DNA of 64,000 nt from assembly GCF_024494595.1 (NCBI RefSeq), contig NZ_JANHDI010000008.1:185527-249526 (forward strand). Reading direction: 5' to 3'. The stretch comes from Halobellus rarus (GTDB taxonomy: Archaea; Halobacteriota; Halobacteria; Halobacteriales; Haloferacaceae). The notes under the pieces were generated by a model. That model was given only the letters and a program-made list of their open reading frames with translations. It ran no database searches and had not been told where the DNA came from. Positions within the stretch are counted from its first letter, which is position 1. Each line of letters starts with the position of its first letter. Positions 33,827 to 42,669 of this stretch are shown one piece after another. The translations under genes were made by a program, and so were the position numbers.

Positions 33827-35560
33827 GTGATACACGTGCTCTCCGCCTTCCCGTGGTTGGCGGCCGCGTCGTTGGCCTCGGGAATCGTTTCGCTGGGGTT
33901 TATGCGGTACCTCTGGCCGTACCGGAACCGACTCGGCGGCCGGTTCTTCCTCGCCACGATCGGGTGTGAGGCGCTCTGGTCGCTCTCGTACGGACTCGCC
34001 CTGTTCGTGTTCGACCCGGCACTGCGTGAGGCCTTCGAGGTGCCGATCTGGATCGCCATCAACTTCATCGGGGTGTTCTTCCTCGCGTTCGCGCTGGAGT
34101 ACACCGGCCGGGGACACATTCTCCGGTCGAAGGTGATGGGCGGCGTCGTCGCCCTGCAGGCGCTCCACACCCTCGTCGTCGTCACCAACCCGCTGCACCG
34201 CATCGCGTGGAGCGACTACACCGTCGAACCGACCCACGGACTCGCGACCGTCGTCTACGCGCACCAGCCGTGGCTGTTCGTCAACGCCGCCGGCTTCGTC
34301 CTGATGATCGCGGTCGCCTCGTTCCTGCTGGCGGACACGGTGTTCAGCTACGGGCCGCTGTACCGGACCCAGGCGGCGGCCATCGCCGTCTCGCCGATCT
34401 TCCCGGGACTGCCGTTCCTGCTCTGGCTGGCCGAGGTCGGCCCGATGCCGCCGCTGAATCTCACGCCGCTGCTCTTTCCGGTCCACCTGGCGTTCGATAT
34501 GTACGCGTTCTTCTCCCGGGATCTGTTCGAGATGGTGCCCGCGGCCCGGCGCGTCGCCGACCGCGCCGCCATCGACAACCTCGGCTCCGCGGTCGTCATC
34601 GTCGACAGCGGCCGACGGATCATCGAGTGCAACGACGAGGCGAGCCGGCTGCTCGGCACCTCTCGGGACGACGCGCTCGGTCGGCGGTTCGAGACCTGTT
34701 TCGACGACGTCGACCTCGACGGCGATAACGAGCCGATCACCCGACGGCGAGGGGGCAGAAAGCGGACGTACGCCGTCGCGACGTCGCCGCTCACGGGCTC
34801 CGCCGGTGCCGCCGTCGGCGACACCATCGTCTTTCAGGACATCACCGAGGAGCGGCGGCGCGAACAGCGCCTCGCCGTCCTCAACAGGGTGCTTCGGCAC
34901 AACCTCCGGAACGACCTGAACGTCGTCACCGGATACCTGGAGATGGCCGAAGAGCGCGTCGACGACGAGGACGTCCGGGAGATGCTCGACGTCGCCGCCG
35001 AGAACACCGCGGGGGTCGTCGAACTGGGAGAGAAGGCCCGCCACATCGAGCGGGCCCTGGACGCGGATGTGGACGACCCCGACACCGTCGAACTGCGACC
35101 GCTCCTCGACGAGATCGCCGAGGACCTCTCGGGTGCGGAACCGGACGCCGAGGTCGTCGTCGACGTCGGCGGCGACGCGACGCTCCGGGCGACGCCGTCG
35201 CTCCTGGAGACCGTCTTCGAGAACCTGCTGGAGAACGCGCTCGAACACGACCCCTCTGACGCCCCGCGGGTGACCGTCCGGGTCGCGGACGTCGAGACGG
35301 AACCGGGATTCCTCGCGGTCGAAGTCGCGGACGACGGCCCGGGGATCCCCGAGCACGAACTCGCCGTCCTCGACGAGACCGAGGAGACGGCCCTCGAACA
35401 CGGGAGCGGACTGGGGCTGTGGATCGTCAAGTGGGGCGTCGACTCCCTCGGCGGTACCGTCGATTTCGAGGTCACGGAGTCGGGGACGCGCGTGGTTCTG
35501 AAACTTCCGGCAGCGTCCGAGGCGGCCGCCTCTCACGGCGAAGCGGGCCACGAAGCGTAA
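33827..35560 (+). CDS. Sensor histidine kinase with N-terminal 7TM region and PAS domain
   Basis: 577 residues with a GTG start at 33827. Residues 1-230 hold seven transmembrane helices typical of the archaeal HisK N-terminal 7TM domain. A PAS domain follows at about 245-345 (NLGSAVVIVDSGRRIIECNDEA). The phosphorylation site is His358 in VLRHNLRNDLN, and the ATPase domain has the N box ENLLENALEHD, DDGPGIPEHE and GSGLGLWIVKWG. No receiver-domain gene is adjacent; the next genes are nfeD and an SPFH protein. Signal unknown. Confidence 0.93.
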   Translation: MIHVLSAFPWLAAASLASGIVSLGFMRYLWPYRNRLGGRFFLATIGCEALWSLSYGLALFVFDPALREAFEVPIWIAINFIGVFFLAFALEYTGRGHILRSKVMGGVVALQALHTLVVVTNPLHRIAWSDYTVEPTHGLATVVYAHQPWLFVNAAGFVLMIAVASFLLADTVFSYGPLYRTQAAAIAVSPIFPGLPFLLWLAEVGPMPPLNLTPLLFPVHLAFDMYAFFSRDLFEMVPAARRVADRAAIDNLGSAVVIVDSGRRIIECNDEASRLLGTSRDDALGRRFETCFDDVDLDGDNEPITRRRGGRKRTYAVATSPLTGSAGAAVGDTIVFQDITEERRREQRLAVLNRVLRHNLRNDLNVVTGYLEMAEERVDDEDVREMLDVAAENTAGVVELGEKARHIERALDADVDDPDTVELRPLLDEIAEDLSGAEPDAEVVVDVGGDATLRATPSLLETVFENLLENALEHDPSDAPRVTVRVADVETEPGFLAVEVADDGPGIPEHELAVLDETEETALEHGSGLGLWIVKWGVDSLGGTVDFEVTESGTRVVLKLPAASEAAASHGEAGHEA

Positions 35561-35594
35561 CAACCCTTAATCGTCCGCCAGACCTACGGCGCGT

Positions 35595-36260
35595 ATGCTC
35601 GAAAGTGCGCTCTCGACCGCCCTGCAGCTCTCGATCCCGCCGGAGACGCTGCCGTTGCTGCTCGTCGTCGCCGGGATCGGACTCAGCGTCCTCGAAGCGT
35701 TCGCACCGGGCGCGCACTTCGTCGTGCTCGGCGTGGCGCTGTTGGCCGCCGGGCTCGTCGGGCTCGTTTTGGGGCCGCTGGCGTCCCCGATCGTCCTCGG
35801 CGTCCTCGTCCTCGTCTTCGGGGCGCTATCGCTCTACGGCTACCGCGAACTCGACATCTACGGCGGGAAGGGATCCGGTCAGACGAGCGACTCGGCGAGC
35901 CTCCGCGGGCGGACCGGCCGGGTCACGGAGCGCGTCACGCCCACCGACGGCGAAGTGAAACTCGACGACGGCGGCTTCAATCCGTTCTACTCCGCTCGGT
36001 CGGTCGACGGCGAACTCGCGGAGGGGACCGAGGTCGTCGTGATCGACCCCGGCGGCGGCAACGTCGTCACCGTCGAGTCGCTGTCGACGAACTACGACGA
36101 GATCGACCGCGAACTCGACCGCGGCCGGGACGAGGAGATCGAACGGAGGGACGACGCGGGGACGGAACGGGGGGACGACGAGGAAATCGAACGGGACGAC
36201 GAACGCGAGACCGGGGATGGCGGCGAGCGGGACATCGAATCCGAGACGGAGCGCACCTGA
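35595..36260 (+). CDS. NfeD-family membrane protein
   Basis: 221 residues. Four hydrophobic segments in residues 1-85 (LPLLLVVAGIGLSVLEAFAPGAHF is the family's opening) are followed by the small OB-fold NfeD C-domain at about 100-165 (SLRGRTGRVTERVTPTDGEVKLD, VVVIDPGGGNVVTVE). The last 50 residues are a charged Arg/Glu/Asp tail of RDDE-type repeats. NfeD proteins pair with SPFH (stomatin/flotillin) proteins in membrane microdomains. The SPFH gene is here too, but a lipoprotein gene sits between them. Confidence 0.9.
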   Translation: MLESALSTALQLSIPPETLPLLLVVAGIGLSVLEAFAPGAHFVVLGVALLAAGLVGLVLGPLASPIVLGVLVLVFGALSLYGYRELDIYGGKGSGQTSDSASLRGRTGRVTERVTPTDGEVKLDDGGFNPFYSARSVDGELAEGTEVVVIDPGGGNVVTVESLSTNYDEIDRELDRGRDEEIERRDDAGTERGDDEEIERDDERETGDGGERDIESETERT

Positions 36261-36336
36261 CAAACCGCCGGACGCCGGCGTCGAACGCGAGCGTTCTTGC
36301 ACAACATCTATCATACCGCCACCGGCTTCTGCACAT

Positions 36337-37509
36337 ATGTCCGAACACGTCAGCCGCCGAAGATTCCTCCAGGGTGCCTCGCTGGGCGCTATCGGCGGCG
36401 TCAGTGGCTGTTTACGGCTGACTGAGTCCACGGCTGATACTCCGGCCTCCCGATCGGCGGACGCCCCCGACACCGGGGCCGCTCCCGACGCGGGGACGGC
36501 CGCGCAGCGCGAGACGTCGTCCTCGTCGTCGTTCATCGCTCGGGAGAGCTGGACGCTGGACAAATTCGGCAGCGACATCGTGACGTACGACGGGACCTTC
36601 TACCTCTCGACGTGGGTCTCGAAACAGATTCTCGCCGTGCAGCCCGACGGAACGATCGAGTGGGAGACCGACCAGCTCGGGAAGTTCAAGCGCGACTCGT
36701 TGTCGGTGACCGAGTCGACGATTTTCGGATGCGGGTACGGCGGGCAGCTCACCGCGGTCGAGCGGTCGAGCGGGACGCCGCTGTGGAACTTCACGGGCGG
36801 GAAATACGATTCCTGGAGTACGAAGCCGCTCGTCACGGACCAGTACGTCATCTGCGCCAACTGGGGTGATACGGCCGAGACCGACGACGACTACGTCGTG
36901 TACGTCCTCGACCGCGGGTCCGGCGAGGTGGTCGACACCATCGAGTACACGGGGCTCAGATCCCGTATCGAATCGGTCGGACGAATCGGGGGGAACTTCT
37001 ACGTCGGTACGTCCAACTTCCTCGACCTCTACGCGCTCGATACGCGGTCGGAAGTCGCCTCGCACGACGAACACCTGTACGGGACTGGCTACGTTCGCGA
37101 CGGCGACCTCTTCGTCGCCACCGACGACAACGTCTACCGCTACCGCCTCACCGGGTCGACGCACGAGCTGCTCTGGGGGACCACCCTCCGCGGTTCGGTC
37201 GGCGACCTGCTCTTCACCCCCGACGGGATACTCGCCAACGGGGAAGCGGGGATCTTCAACGTGAGCTACGACGGCGAGCAGCAGTGGTGGGGGAAGATGG
37301 ACGCGTACACCGACCGACCTGCGGTCGTCGAAAACCACGTCTTCGCCCTCGACAACTATCACCAGCTGCGCGTGTTCGATCTCGGCTCCGGCGACCGCCT
37401 CTCTGAGGCCACGCTCCCGTCGGAAGGACTGCCACTCGCACCGCTCGCGAGCGTCGACCGAACGCTTCTGGTCGGGCTCGAACCGCTGATCGCGTACGAC
37501 GTCCCGTAG
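36337..37509 (+). CDS. Tat-exported lipoprotein with PQQ-like beta-propeller
   Basis: 390 residues from the ATG at 36337 (MSEHVSRRRFLQG). The twin-arginine signal and the lipobox GVSGC (Cys about residue 27) predict a Tat lipoprotein on the outer face of the membrane. After a Ser/Thr/Ala-rich linker comes a repeated blade pattern of the PQQ-binding-like type (LAVQPDGTIEWETD, LTAVERSSGTPLWNF, VYVLDRGSGEVVDTI, LYALDTRSEVASH). No quinone-binding residues can be assigned. It lies between nfeD and the SPFH gene on the same strand; propellers often act as assembly scaffolds, as BamB does. Confidence 0.88.
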   Translation: MSEHVSRRRFLQGASLGAIGGVSGCLRLTESTADTPASRSADAPDTGAAPDAGTAAQRETSSSSSFIARESWTLDKFGSDIVTYDGTFYLSTWVSKQILAVQPDGTIEWETDQLGKFKRDSLSVTESTIFGCGYGGQLTAVERSSGTPLWNFTGGKYDSWSTKPLVTDQYVICANWGDTAETDDDYVVYVLDRGSGEVVDTIEYTGLRSRIESVGRIGGNFYVGTSNFLDLYALDTRSEVASHDEHLYGTGYVRDGDLFVATDDNVYRYRLTGSTHELLWGTTLRGSVGDLLFTPDGILANGEAGIFNVSYDGEQQWWGKMDAYTDRPAVVENHVFALDNYHQLRVFDLGSGDRLSEATLPSEGLPLAPLASVDRTLLVGLEPLIAYDVP

Positions 37510-37582
37510 CTGTCGTCTGGTCGCAACCGCGGCGTTAGTTCCTCGGGCCAACGCTTATGAACGCGACACACCAAACCTCGGT

Positions 37583-38815
37583 ATGGCATTTGGTCCCGTT
37601 TCGCTGCAGACAGGCATCGGTATCCCGACGGTCGGGATCCTCGTGCTCCTCCTCGCGATCGTCACCGTCTACCAGATGGTCGAGATCGTCGACGCCTACG
37701 AGAAGAAGGCGCTGACGGTCTTCGGGGAGTACCGGAAGCTCCTGGAGCCGGGTATCAACTTCATCCCACCGTTCGTCTCGCGGACGTACCCGTTCGATAT
37801 GCGGACGCAGACGCTCGACGTCCCGCGGCAGGAGGCGATCACGCGCGACAACTCGCCGGTGACCGCCGACGCCGTGGTCTACATCAAGGTGATGGACGCG
37901 AAGAAGGCGTTCCTCGAAGTCGACGACTACAAGCGCGCCGTCTCGAACCTCGCGCAGACGACGTTGCGGGCCGTCATCGGCGACATGGAACTCGACGACA
38001 CGCTCAACAAACGGCAGGAGATCAACGGCCGGATCCGTCGCGAACTCGACGAACCCACAGACGAGTGGGGCGTCCGCGTCGAGAGCGTCGAGGTCCGGGA
38101 AGTGAACCCGTCCCAGGACGTCCAGCAGGCGATGGAGCAGCAGACGTCCGCCGAGCGCCGCCGGCGCGCGATGATCCTCGAAGCGCAGGGCGAACGGCGC
38201 TCCGCGGTCGAGCAGGCCGAGGGTGAGAAGCAGTCGAACATCATCCGCGCGCAGGGCGAAAAGCAGAGTCAGATCCTCGAAGCGCAGGGTGACGCCATCT
38301 CGACGGTTCTCCGCGCGAAGTCCGCCGAATCGATGGGCGAACGCGCGATCATCGAGAAGGGGATGGAGAGCCTCGAGACGATCGGACAGGGCGAGTCGAC
38401 GACGTTCGTGCTCCCGCAGGAGCTCACCAGCCTCCTCGGCCGCTACGGCCGCCAGCTGACCGACTCCGACGTGCAGGAGTCCGCCGGCCTCGACAGTCTC
38501 GAATTCGACTCGGAGACCCGAGAACTCCTCGGCCTCGACGACATCGAGGAGATCCTCGGCCAGATCGACCAGGCGACGGAGATGGACGTCGAGGAACTCG
38601 AACAGGAGGCCGAGGCGATCAAGCAGGGCGGCGGCACGGACATCAAGAGCCCCGACGAGGTGATCAGTGAGGCGGACGGTGCCTCGTTCACGGAGCCTGA
38701 CGAGGTCGTCGGCGACGCCGAGGCGGAAACGACGACTGACGCCGGCTCCGACTCGGACGACGGCGGAGACGGCCAGGAGGATTCCGACCCCGCCGTCGAG
38801 ACCGAGCGCGAGTAA
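37583..38815 (+). CDS. SPFH/band 7 (stomatin-like) membrane protein
   Basis: 410 residues. One N-terminal membrane segment (TVGILVLLLAIVTVYQMVEIV) precedes the SPFH domain at about 35-210 (VFGEYRKLLEPGINFIPPFV, RTQTLDVPRQEAITRDNSPVTADAVVYIKV). A long heptad-rich helix follows with repeats of QGERRSAVEQAEGEK and QGEKQSQILEAQGD. The C-terminal 130 residues are acidic and disordered. It forms oligomeric scaffolds at the membrane, usually with an NfeD partner. The family's short versions are about 270 residues, so the acidic tail is a haloarchaeal extension. Confidence 0.93.
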   Translation: MAFGPVSLQTGIGIPTVGILVLLLAIVTVYQMVEIVDAYEKKALTVFGEYRKLLEPGINFIPPFVSRTYPFDMRTQTLDVPRQEAITRDNSPVTADAVVYIKVMDAKKAFLEVDDYKRAVSNLAQTTLRAVIGDMELDDTLNKRQEINGRIRRELDEPTDEWGVRVESVEVREVNPSQDVQQAMEQQTSAERRRRAMILEAQGERRSAVEQAEGEKQSNIIRAQGEKQSQILEAQGDAISTVLRAKSAESMGERAIIEKGMESLETIGQGESTTFVLPQELTSLLGRYGRQLTDSDVQESAGLDSLEFDSETRELLGLDDIEEILGQIDQATEMDVEELEQEAEAIKQGGGTDIKSPDEVISEADGASFTEPDEVVGDAEAETTTDAGSDSDDGGDGQEDSDPAVETERE

Positions 38816-38936
38816 GTGTAAATCGTCTCACAGTCCTCTGCGATACCGTTCTGAAGCGCGTTGGTCGATTTTCTCGATCCATTGACCCGAACGAAGCGCT
38901 TTTGACCGCGTCGCACCGTACTACGCACGAACTCGA

Positions 38937-39557
38937 ATGGCGGACCGCGAAATCGACGAGGAGAAACGGACGACGCTGCGGCGCTTCGCTGCCCTGGGGG
39001 CCGCCTCGCCGCTCGCGGGACTCGGGGCCAGTGGGAGCGCCGAGGCCGCCGAGACGACGAGCGACGCCCGGGACGCCATCGTCGGCTACGTCGCGTCGAC
39101 GCCGGGCGCACACTTCTCGAAGATTCGCGACGACCTCAGCCTCGGGACCGGGGAGACCCAGCACCACCTCCGCCGCCTCGTCGACGACGATACCCTCGTC
39201 TTCCAGCGGGACGGCGACTACAAACGGTTCTTCCCGGCCGGGCGGTTCTCGGCGTTCGAACGAACCGCGCTGGGCTACCTTCGACGACGGACGCCGCGAG
39301 GGATGCTCGTCGAACTCCTCCGAACCCCGGGACGGACCGGCTCGGAACTCGCCGACCATCTCGACGTCTCGCGGGCGACCGTGAGCGGGTACGTGAGCGA
39401 ACTCGACGAGGCCGGCCTGCTCTCGCGGGACGGCGCGTACGCGGTCGAGCGGCCCGAAACAGTCATCACGCTCGTGATCCGGTACGCCGATTCGTTCGGC
39501 CCCGAAGCGGTCGAACTGGCCGCCGAGGCCGATTCGCTACTCCAGTACGATCCATAA
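38937..39557 (+). CDS. Two-winged-helix transcriptional regulator with a Tat-signal-like N-terminus
   Basis: 206 residues. Residues about 45-105 form one winged helix (DARDAIVGYVASTPGAHFSKIRDDLSLG, HHLRRLVDDDTL) and about 120-175 a second (RGMLVELLRTPGRTGSELADHLDVSRATVSGYVSELDEAGLL). The first 40 residues read like a secretion signal: basic EEKRTTLRRF, an Ala/Leu/Gly-rich core and an AEA-like end. The RR pair does not match RRx(F/A..)(L/I..) exactly. A DNA-binding protein should not be exported, so the segment may be a membrane anchor or a relic. The gene follows the SPFH gene by 121 bp. Confidence 0.85.
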   Translation: MADREIDEEKRTTLRRFAALGAASPLAGLGASGSAEAAETTSDARDAIVGYVASTPGAHFSKIRDDLSLGTGETQHHLRRLVDDDTLVFQRDGDYKRFFPAGRFSAFERTALGYLRRRTPRGMLVELLRTPGRTGSELADHLDVSRATVSGYVSELDEAGLLSRDGAYAVERPETVITLVIRYADSFGPEAVELAAEADSLLQYDP

Positions 39558-39596
39558 GGCGGTAGCAGCACTCCGGTCCGTCTCAGATACAGGACT

Positions 39597-40106
39597 TCAG
39601 CCCTGTGCGGTCCCGGTTCCCTGAGCCGACTGTGCTCGTTCTTCGACATCCGCCTTCGGGACGAGCGCACTAACGGCGTCGGCGTTCAGAATTCCCAAAA
39701 TCCCACCGGCATCGCCGGTCACGATCACCGCGCCGAACGATCGGTACTCGGTTTCGACGGTGACGCCCTCGGCCTCCGCGGCGGTGTCGCCGAGCGCGGT
39801 CATCGCCTCGTCGAGGTACTCCTGCTGGAGCGTCGCCAGTTCCTCTTGGGCCTCCTCCTGGGAGATGTTGCCGCTCTGGAGCTCCGATCGGAGTCGGGTC
39901 TGTTCCTCCTGGATCGCTTCCTGATCGACCGCCGCGATCGCGGCGACGCCGTCAGCGCCCGCCTCGGAGTCCGAGCCCACCTGCTCGTCAGCGCCGCCGT
40001 CGCCGCTGAGGTCGAGTTGGTCCGTGCATCCGGCGAGCAGTGTCGCTCCGCCGACGCTTATGCCTTCGAGAAGTCGCCGTCGCTTCGTCAGAGTCGGATC
40101 GTCCAT
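39597..40106 (-). CDS. Small Tat-type lipoprotein of unknown function
   Basis: 169 residues. The N-terminus has KRRRLLEGISVGG and a lipobox LLAGC near residue 27, so it is probably exported and lipid-anchored. The mature part is acidic, with a coiled-coil-prone helix (EAIQEEQTRLRSEL, SQEEAQEELATLQQEYLDE) at about 62-100, then a strand-rich region with SFGAVIVTGDAG. No family recognised. Convergent with the winged-helix gene, with 39 bp between stops. Confidence 0.75.
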   Translation of the reverse strand: MDDPTLTKRRRLLEGISVGGATLLAGCTDQLDLSGDGGADEQVGSDSEAGADGVAAIAAVDQEAIQEEQTRLRSELQSGNISQEEAQEELATLQQEYLDEAMTALGDTAAEAEGVTVETEYRSFGAVIVTGDAGGILGILNADAVSALVPKADVEERAQSAQGTGTAQG

Positions 40107-40300
40107 CGGTGTCTGGAGTTGCTTCCCCGGACGGATAACGACTGTCGTTCGCCGCCCCTCGTCGCAGGGTCGGGATGCTCACGACCGCTACGCCCGACCG
40201 GTACCCATTCAATCGCCGACCGGACGGCCGTTACCCGCCGTTCGCTACGTACTCTCTGGACCCCGACCTTCGGCCCCGAGACGCGCTCCGCCCCTCGCGA

Positions 40301-40546
40301 CTATCGCGTCACTTTCCAGGTCGTCCCCGACGAGTAGCCCCACTTCTCGACGGTGAGATCGACGTCGCCGTCCAGCAGTGCACGCATATTCGCGCCGACT
40401 TCCTTCGCAGACAACCCGAGTTCCTCGGCGATGAGTCGCGATTTGAAGTACGTCCGCTCGTCGGCGTTCGCCCGGAGGTACTGGAGGATCCGGCGCTGTT
40501 TGTCGCTGAGATTCGGTGCAGCCGTCGAGGTGGCGGTCGCGCTCAT
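40301..40546 (-). CDS. Small winged-helix protein (DUF7123-like)
   Basis: 81 residues from the ATG at 40546 (MSATATSTAA); the 27-codon longer version has no conserved sequence. Almost the whole protein is one winged helix: SDKQRRILQYLRANA, then RLIAEELGLSAKEVGANMRALL as helix-turn-helix, and a short wing ending GTTWKVTR. I recall a family annotated DUF7123 in haloarchaea with this pattern. A probable DNA-binding regulator; target unknown. Between this gene and the lipoprotein gene (40107-40300) I see nothing. Confidence 0.75.
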   Translation of the reverse strand: MSATATSTAAPNLSDKQRRILQYLRANADERTYFKSRLIAEELGLSAKEVGANMRALLDGDVDLTVEKWGYSSGTTWKVTR

Positions 40547-40744
40547 ACACCTGTCCACGGGAGGGCGCCCTATGTTCGGTTTGGTACGGCAGGTTAACAC
40601 CGCGCGGTGATTCGATTTTCGGCACACAGAACCGGTATTCGACCTCGTGGGTTCGGCTGGAGGTACGGTCGTCTAACCGAAGCGGCCGGCTTCACGCGTA
40701 TCGAGACAGAAAGTTCATACTTGCCGGAGGGCCAGAGTTGAGTA

Positions 40745-42652
40745 ATGGCTGATCCCCGAAGCGGCGGTGGTGGTGATCCTTCGGAACCTGCCGGCGCCGA
40801 GAGCGGTGGGAGTCGTGCGGAGGGCGTCGACGGGGAGACCACAGATCGGGACGTGGCGGTGAGCGTCGTCCTCCCGGCCTACAACGAGGCCGACACGATC
40901 GAGGCGACGGTCGCGACGACGCTCGGAACCCTCGCCGCGTTCCTCGATCCGGGGACCTTCGAGGTGGTCGTCGCCGAGGACGGCTGCGACGATCGGACGC
41001 CGGAGATCGCGGACCGACTGGCGGCCGAGGACACCCGCGTCCGACACTTCCACAGCGACGAGCGGCTCGGCCGGGGCGGAGCACTGGAGCGGGCGTTCGA
41101 GGCCGCCCGCGGCGACACCCTCGTCTACTTCGACACCGACCTGGCGACGGATATGCGACACCTCGAAGAACTGGTCGAACGCGTCCGCTCTGGAGGGGTC
41201 GACGTCGCCACCGGATCACGTTGGATGCCCGGGAACGTCGCCGACAGACCCACGAAACGCGGCATCCCGAGCCGCGCTTACAACGGGCTCGTACGCACGT
41301 TCCTCCGCTCGGACCTCCGCGATCACCAGTGCGGGTTCAAGGCGTTCAGCCGAGAGGCGTTCGAGGCGCTCCGAGACGACGTCGGCGACAACCACTGGTT
41401 CTGGGACACCGAGATGCTCGTCCGCGCACAGCGCGCCGGTTACGAGGTGGCGGAGTTCCCCGTCGACTGGGAGCCGAAGGGCGACACGAAGGTCGACCTC
41501 GTCCGCGACGTCCTCGGGATGGGGAGTCAGATCCTCCGCACGTGGTGGCAGTTGTCCGTCCGCCCGCGGCTCTCGAAGCGCGTCGGCCTCGTTGCCGGGG
41601 CGGGGCTGGCCGTCCTCGCGTTAGTGTTGATGACGCAGTACATCGACTTCGGGACGGTCCTCTCCGAGATGCGGGCGGCCGATCCGGTCCTCGTGGGCGC
41701 GGCGACGCTCGTGTACCTCCTCTCGTGGCCGTTCCGCGGGCTCCGCTACCGCGACATCCTCGCGGAACTCGGCTACCACGAGCGCGTCGACTTCCTGACG
41801 GGCGCGGTGTTCATCAGCCAGACCGGGAACCTGGTGTTCCCCGCCCGCGCCGGCGACCTCATCCGCGCGTACGTGGTCAAGGCTCGGCGGGCCATCCCGT
41901 ACCCATCGGGATTCGCGTCGCTGGCGGCCGAGCGGGTGTTCGACCTGCTCACCATCGCGTCGATGGCCGGCGTCGTCCTCATCGGCTACACCGTCACCGG
42001 ACAGACCGCCGAACTCGCCCGGGCGATCGTCGGCGCGGAGGGTGCCGGGCGCGTGGCGGTCGTCGTCGCCCTCGGCGTCAGTCTCGCCGCCATCGCCGCG
42101 GTCGGCGCCATCGCGCTCTCCGCGCGGAGCGACCGCGACTACGTCACGGAGGCGGTCCACCGGGTGAGCACGGACTCGTACGCCGACTTCGTCGCCGGCG
42201 TGATCGGGCGGTTCGTCGGCGACCTCCAGACGGTCGCCGGCACGCGCCGGGGCTTCGCTCGCGTCGGCGCGACGAGCGTCCTGATCTGGACGCTGGACGT
42301 GGTGACGGCGCTGCTCGTCCTCGCGGCGTTCGCGCCGGGGCTGCCGGGAATCGAACTGATCGCGGTGAGCTTCTTCGCGGTCAGCGTCGGCAACCTCGCG
42401 AAAGTGCTGCCGCTGTCGCCGGGCGGGATCGGCCTCTACGAGGGCGCGTTCACGCTTCTCGTGGTCGCGCTGACGCCGCTGGGGCCGGAGCTCGCCCTGG
42501 GCGCGGCCGTCCTCGACCACGCCGTGAAGAACGTCGTCACCGTCGTCGGCGGCTACGCCTCGATGCTCGGCCTCAACGTCTCGTTGACGACCGCCGTCGA
42601 GGAGACTCGCGAGGTCCGCGGGACGGCGGACGAGTCGCCGAAAGTCGACTGA
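40745..42652 (+). CDS. aglD: AglD-like glycosyltransferase 2 fused to a multi-pass flippase-like domain
   Basis: 635 residues. Residues 38-270 are a GT2 domain like dolichyl-phosphate mannose synthase: VSVVLPAYNEADTIEA, VVVAEDGCDDRTPEI, the metal-binding FDTD (Asp130, Asp132) and HQCGFKAFSREAFEAL. Residues about 280-620 hold eight or so transmembrane helices of the lysylphosphatidylglycerol synthase/UPF0104 type (FISQTGNLVFPARAGDLIRAYVVK, LSPGGIGLYEGAFTLLV). This two-part layout is that of AglD, which supplies the last mannose to dolichol for S-layer N-glycosylation in Haloferax volcanii. No other agl genes are nearby, which is also true for aglD elsewhere. Confidence 0.85.
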   Translation: MADPRSGGGGDPSEPAGAESGGSRAEGVDGETTDRDVAVSVVLPAYNEADTIEATVATTLGTLAAFLDPGTFEVVVAEDGCDDRTPEIADRLAAEDTRVRHFHSDERLGRGGALERAFEAARGDTLVYFDTDLATDMRHLEELVERVRSGGVDVATGSRWMPGNVADRPTKRGIPSRAYNGLVRTFLRSDLRDHQCGFKAFSREAFEALRDDVGDNHWFWDTEMLVRAQRAGYEVAEFPVDWEPKGDTKVDLVRDVLGMGSQILRTWWQLSVRPRLSKRVGLVAGAGLAVLALVLMTQYIDFGTVLSEMRAADPVLVGAATLVYLLSWPFRGLRYRDILAELGYHERVDFLTGAVFISQTGNLVFPARAGDLIRAYVVKARRAIPYPSGFASLAAERVFDLLTIASMAGVVLIGYTVTGQTAELARAIVGAEGAGRVAVVVALGVSLAAIAAVGAIALSARSDRDYVTEAVHRVSTDSYADFVAGVIGRFVGDLQTVAGTRRGFARVGATSVLIWTLDVVTALLVLAAFAPGLPGIELIAVSFFAVSVGNLAKVLPLSPGGIGLYEGAFTLLVVALTPLGPELALGAAVLDHAVKNVVTVVGGYASMLGLNVSLTTAVEETREVRGTADESPKVD

Positions 42653-42669
42653 ACAGCGACCGCAGACGT

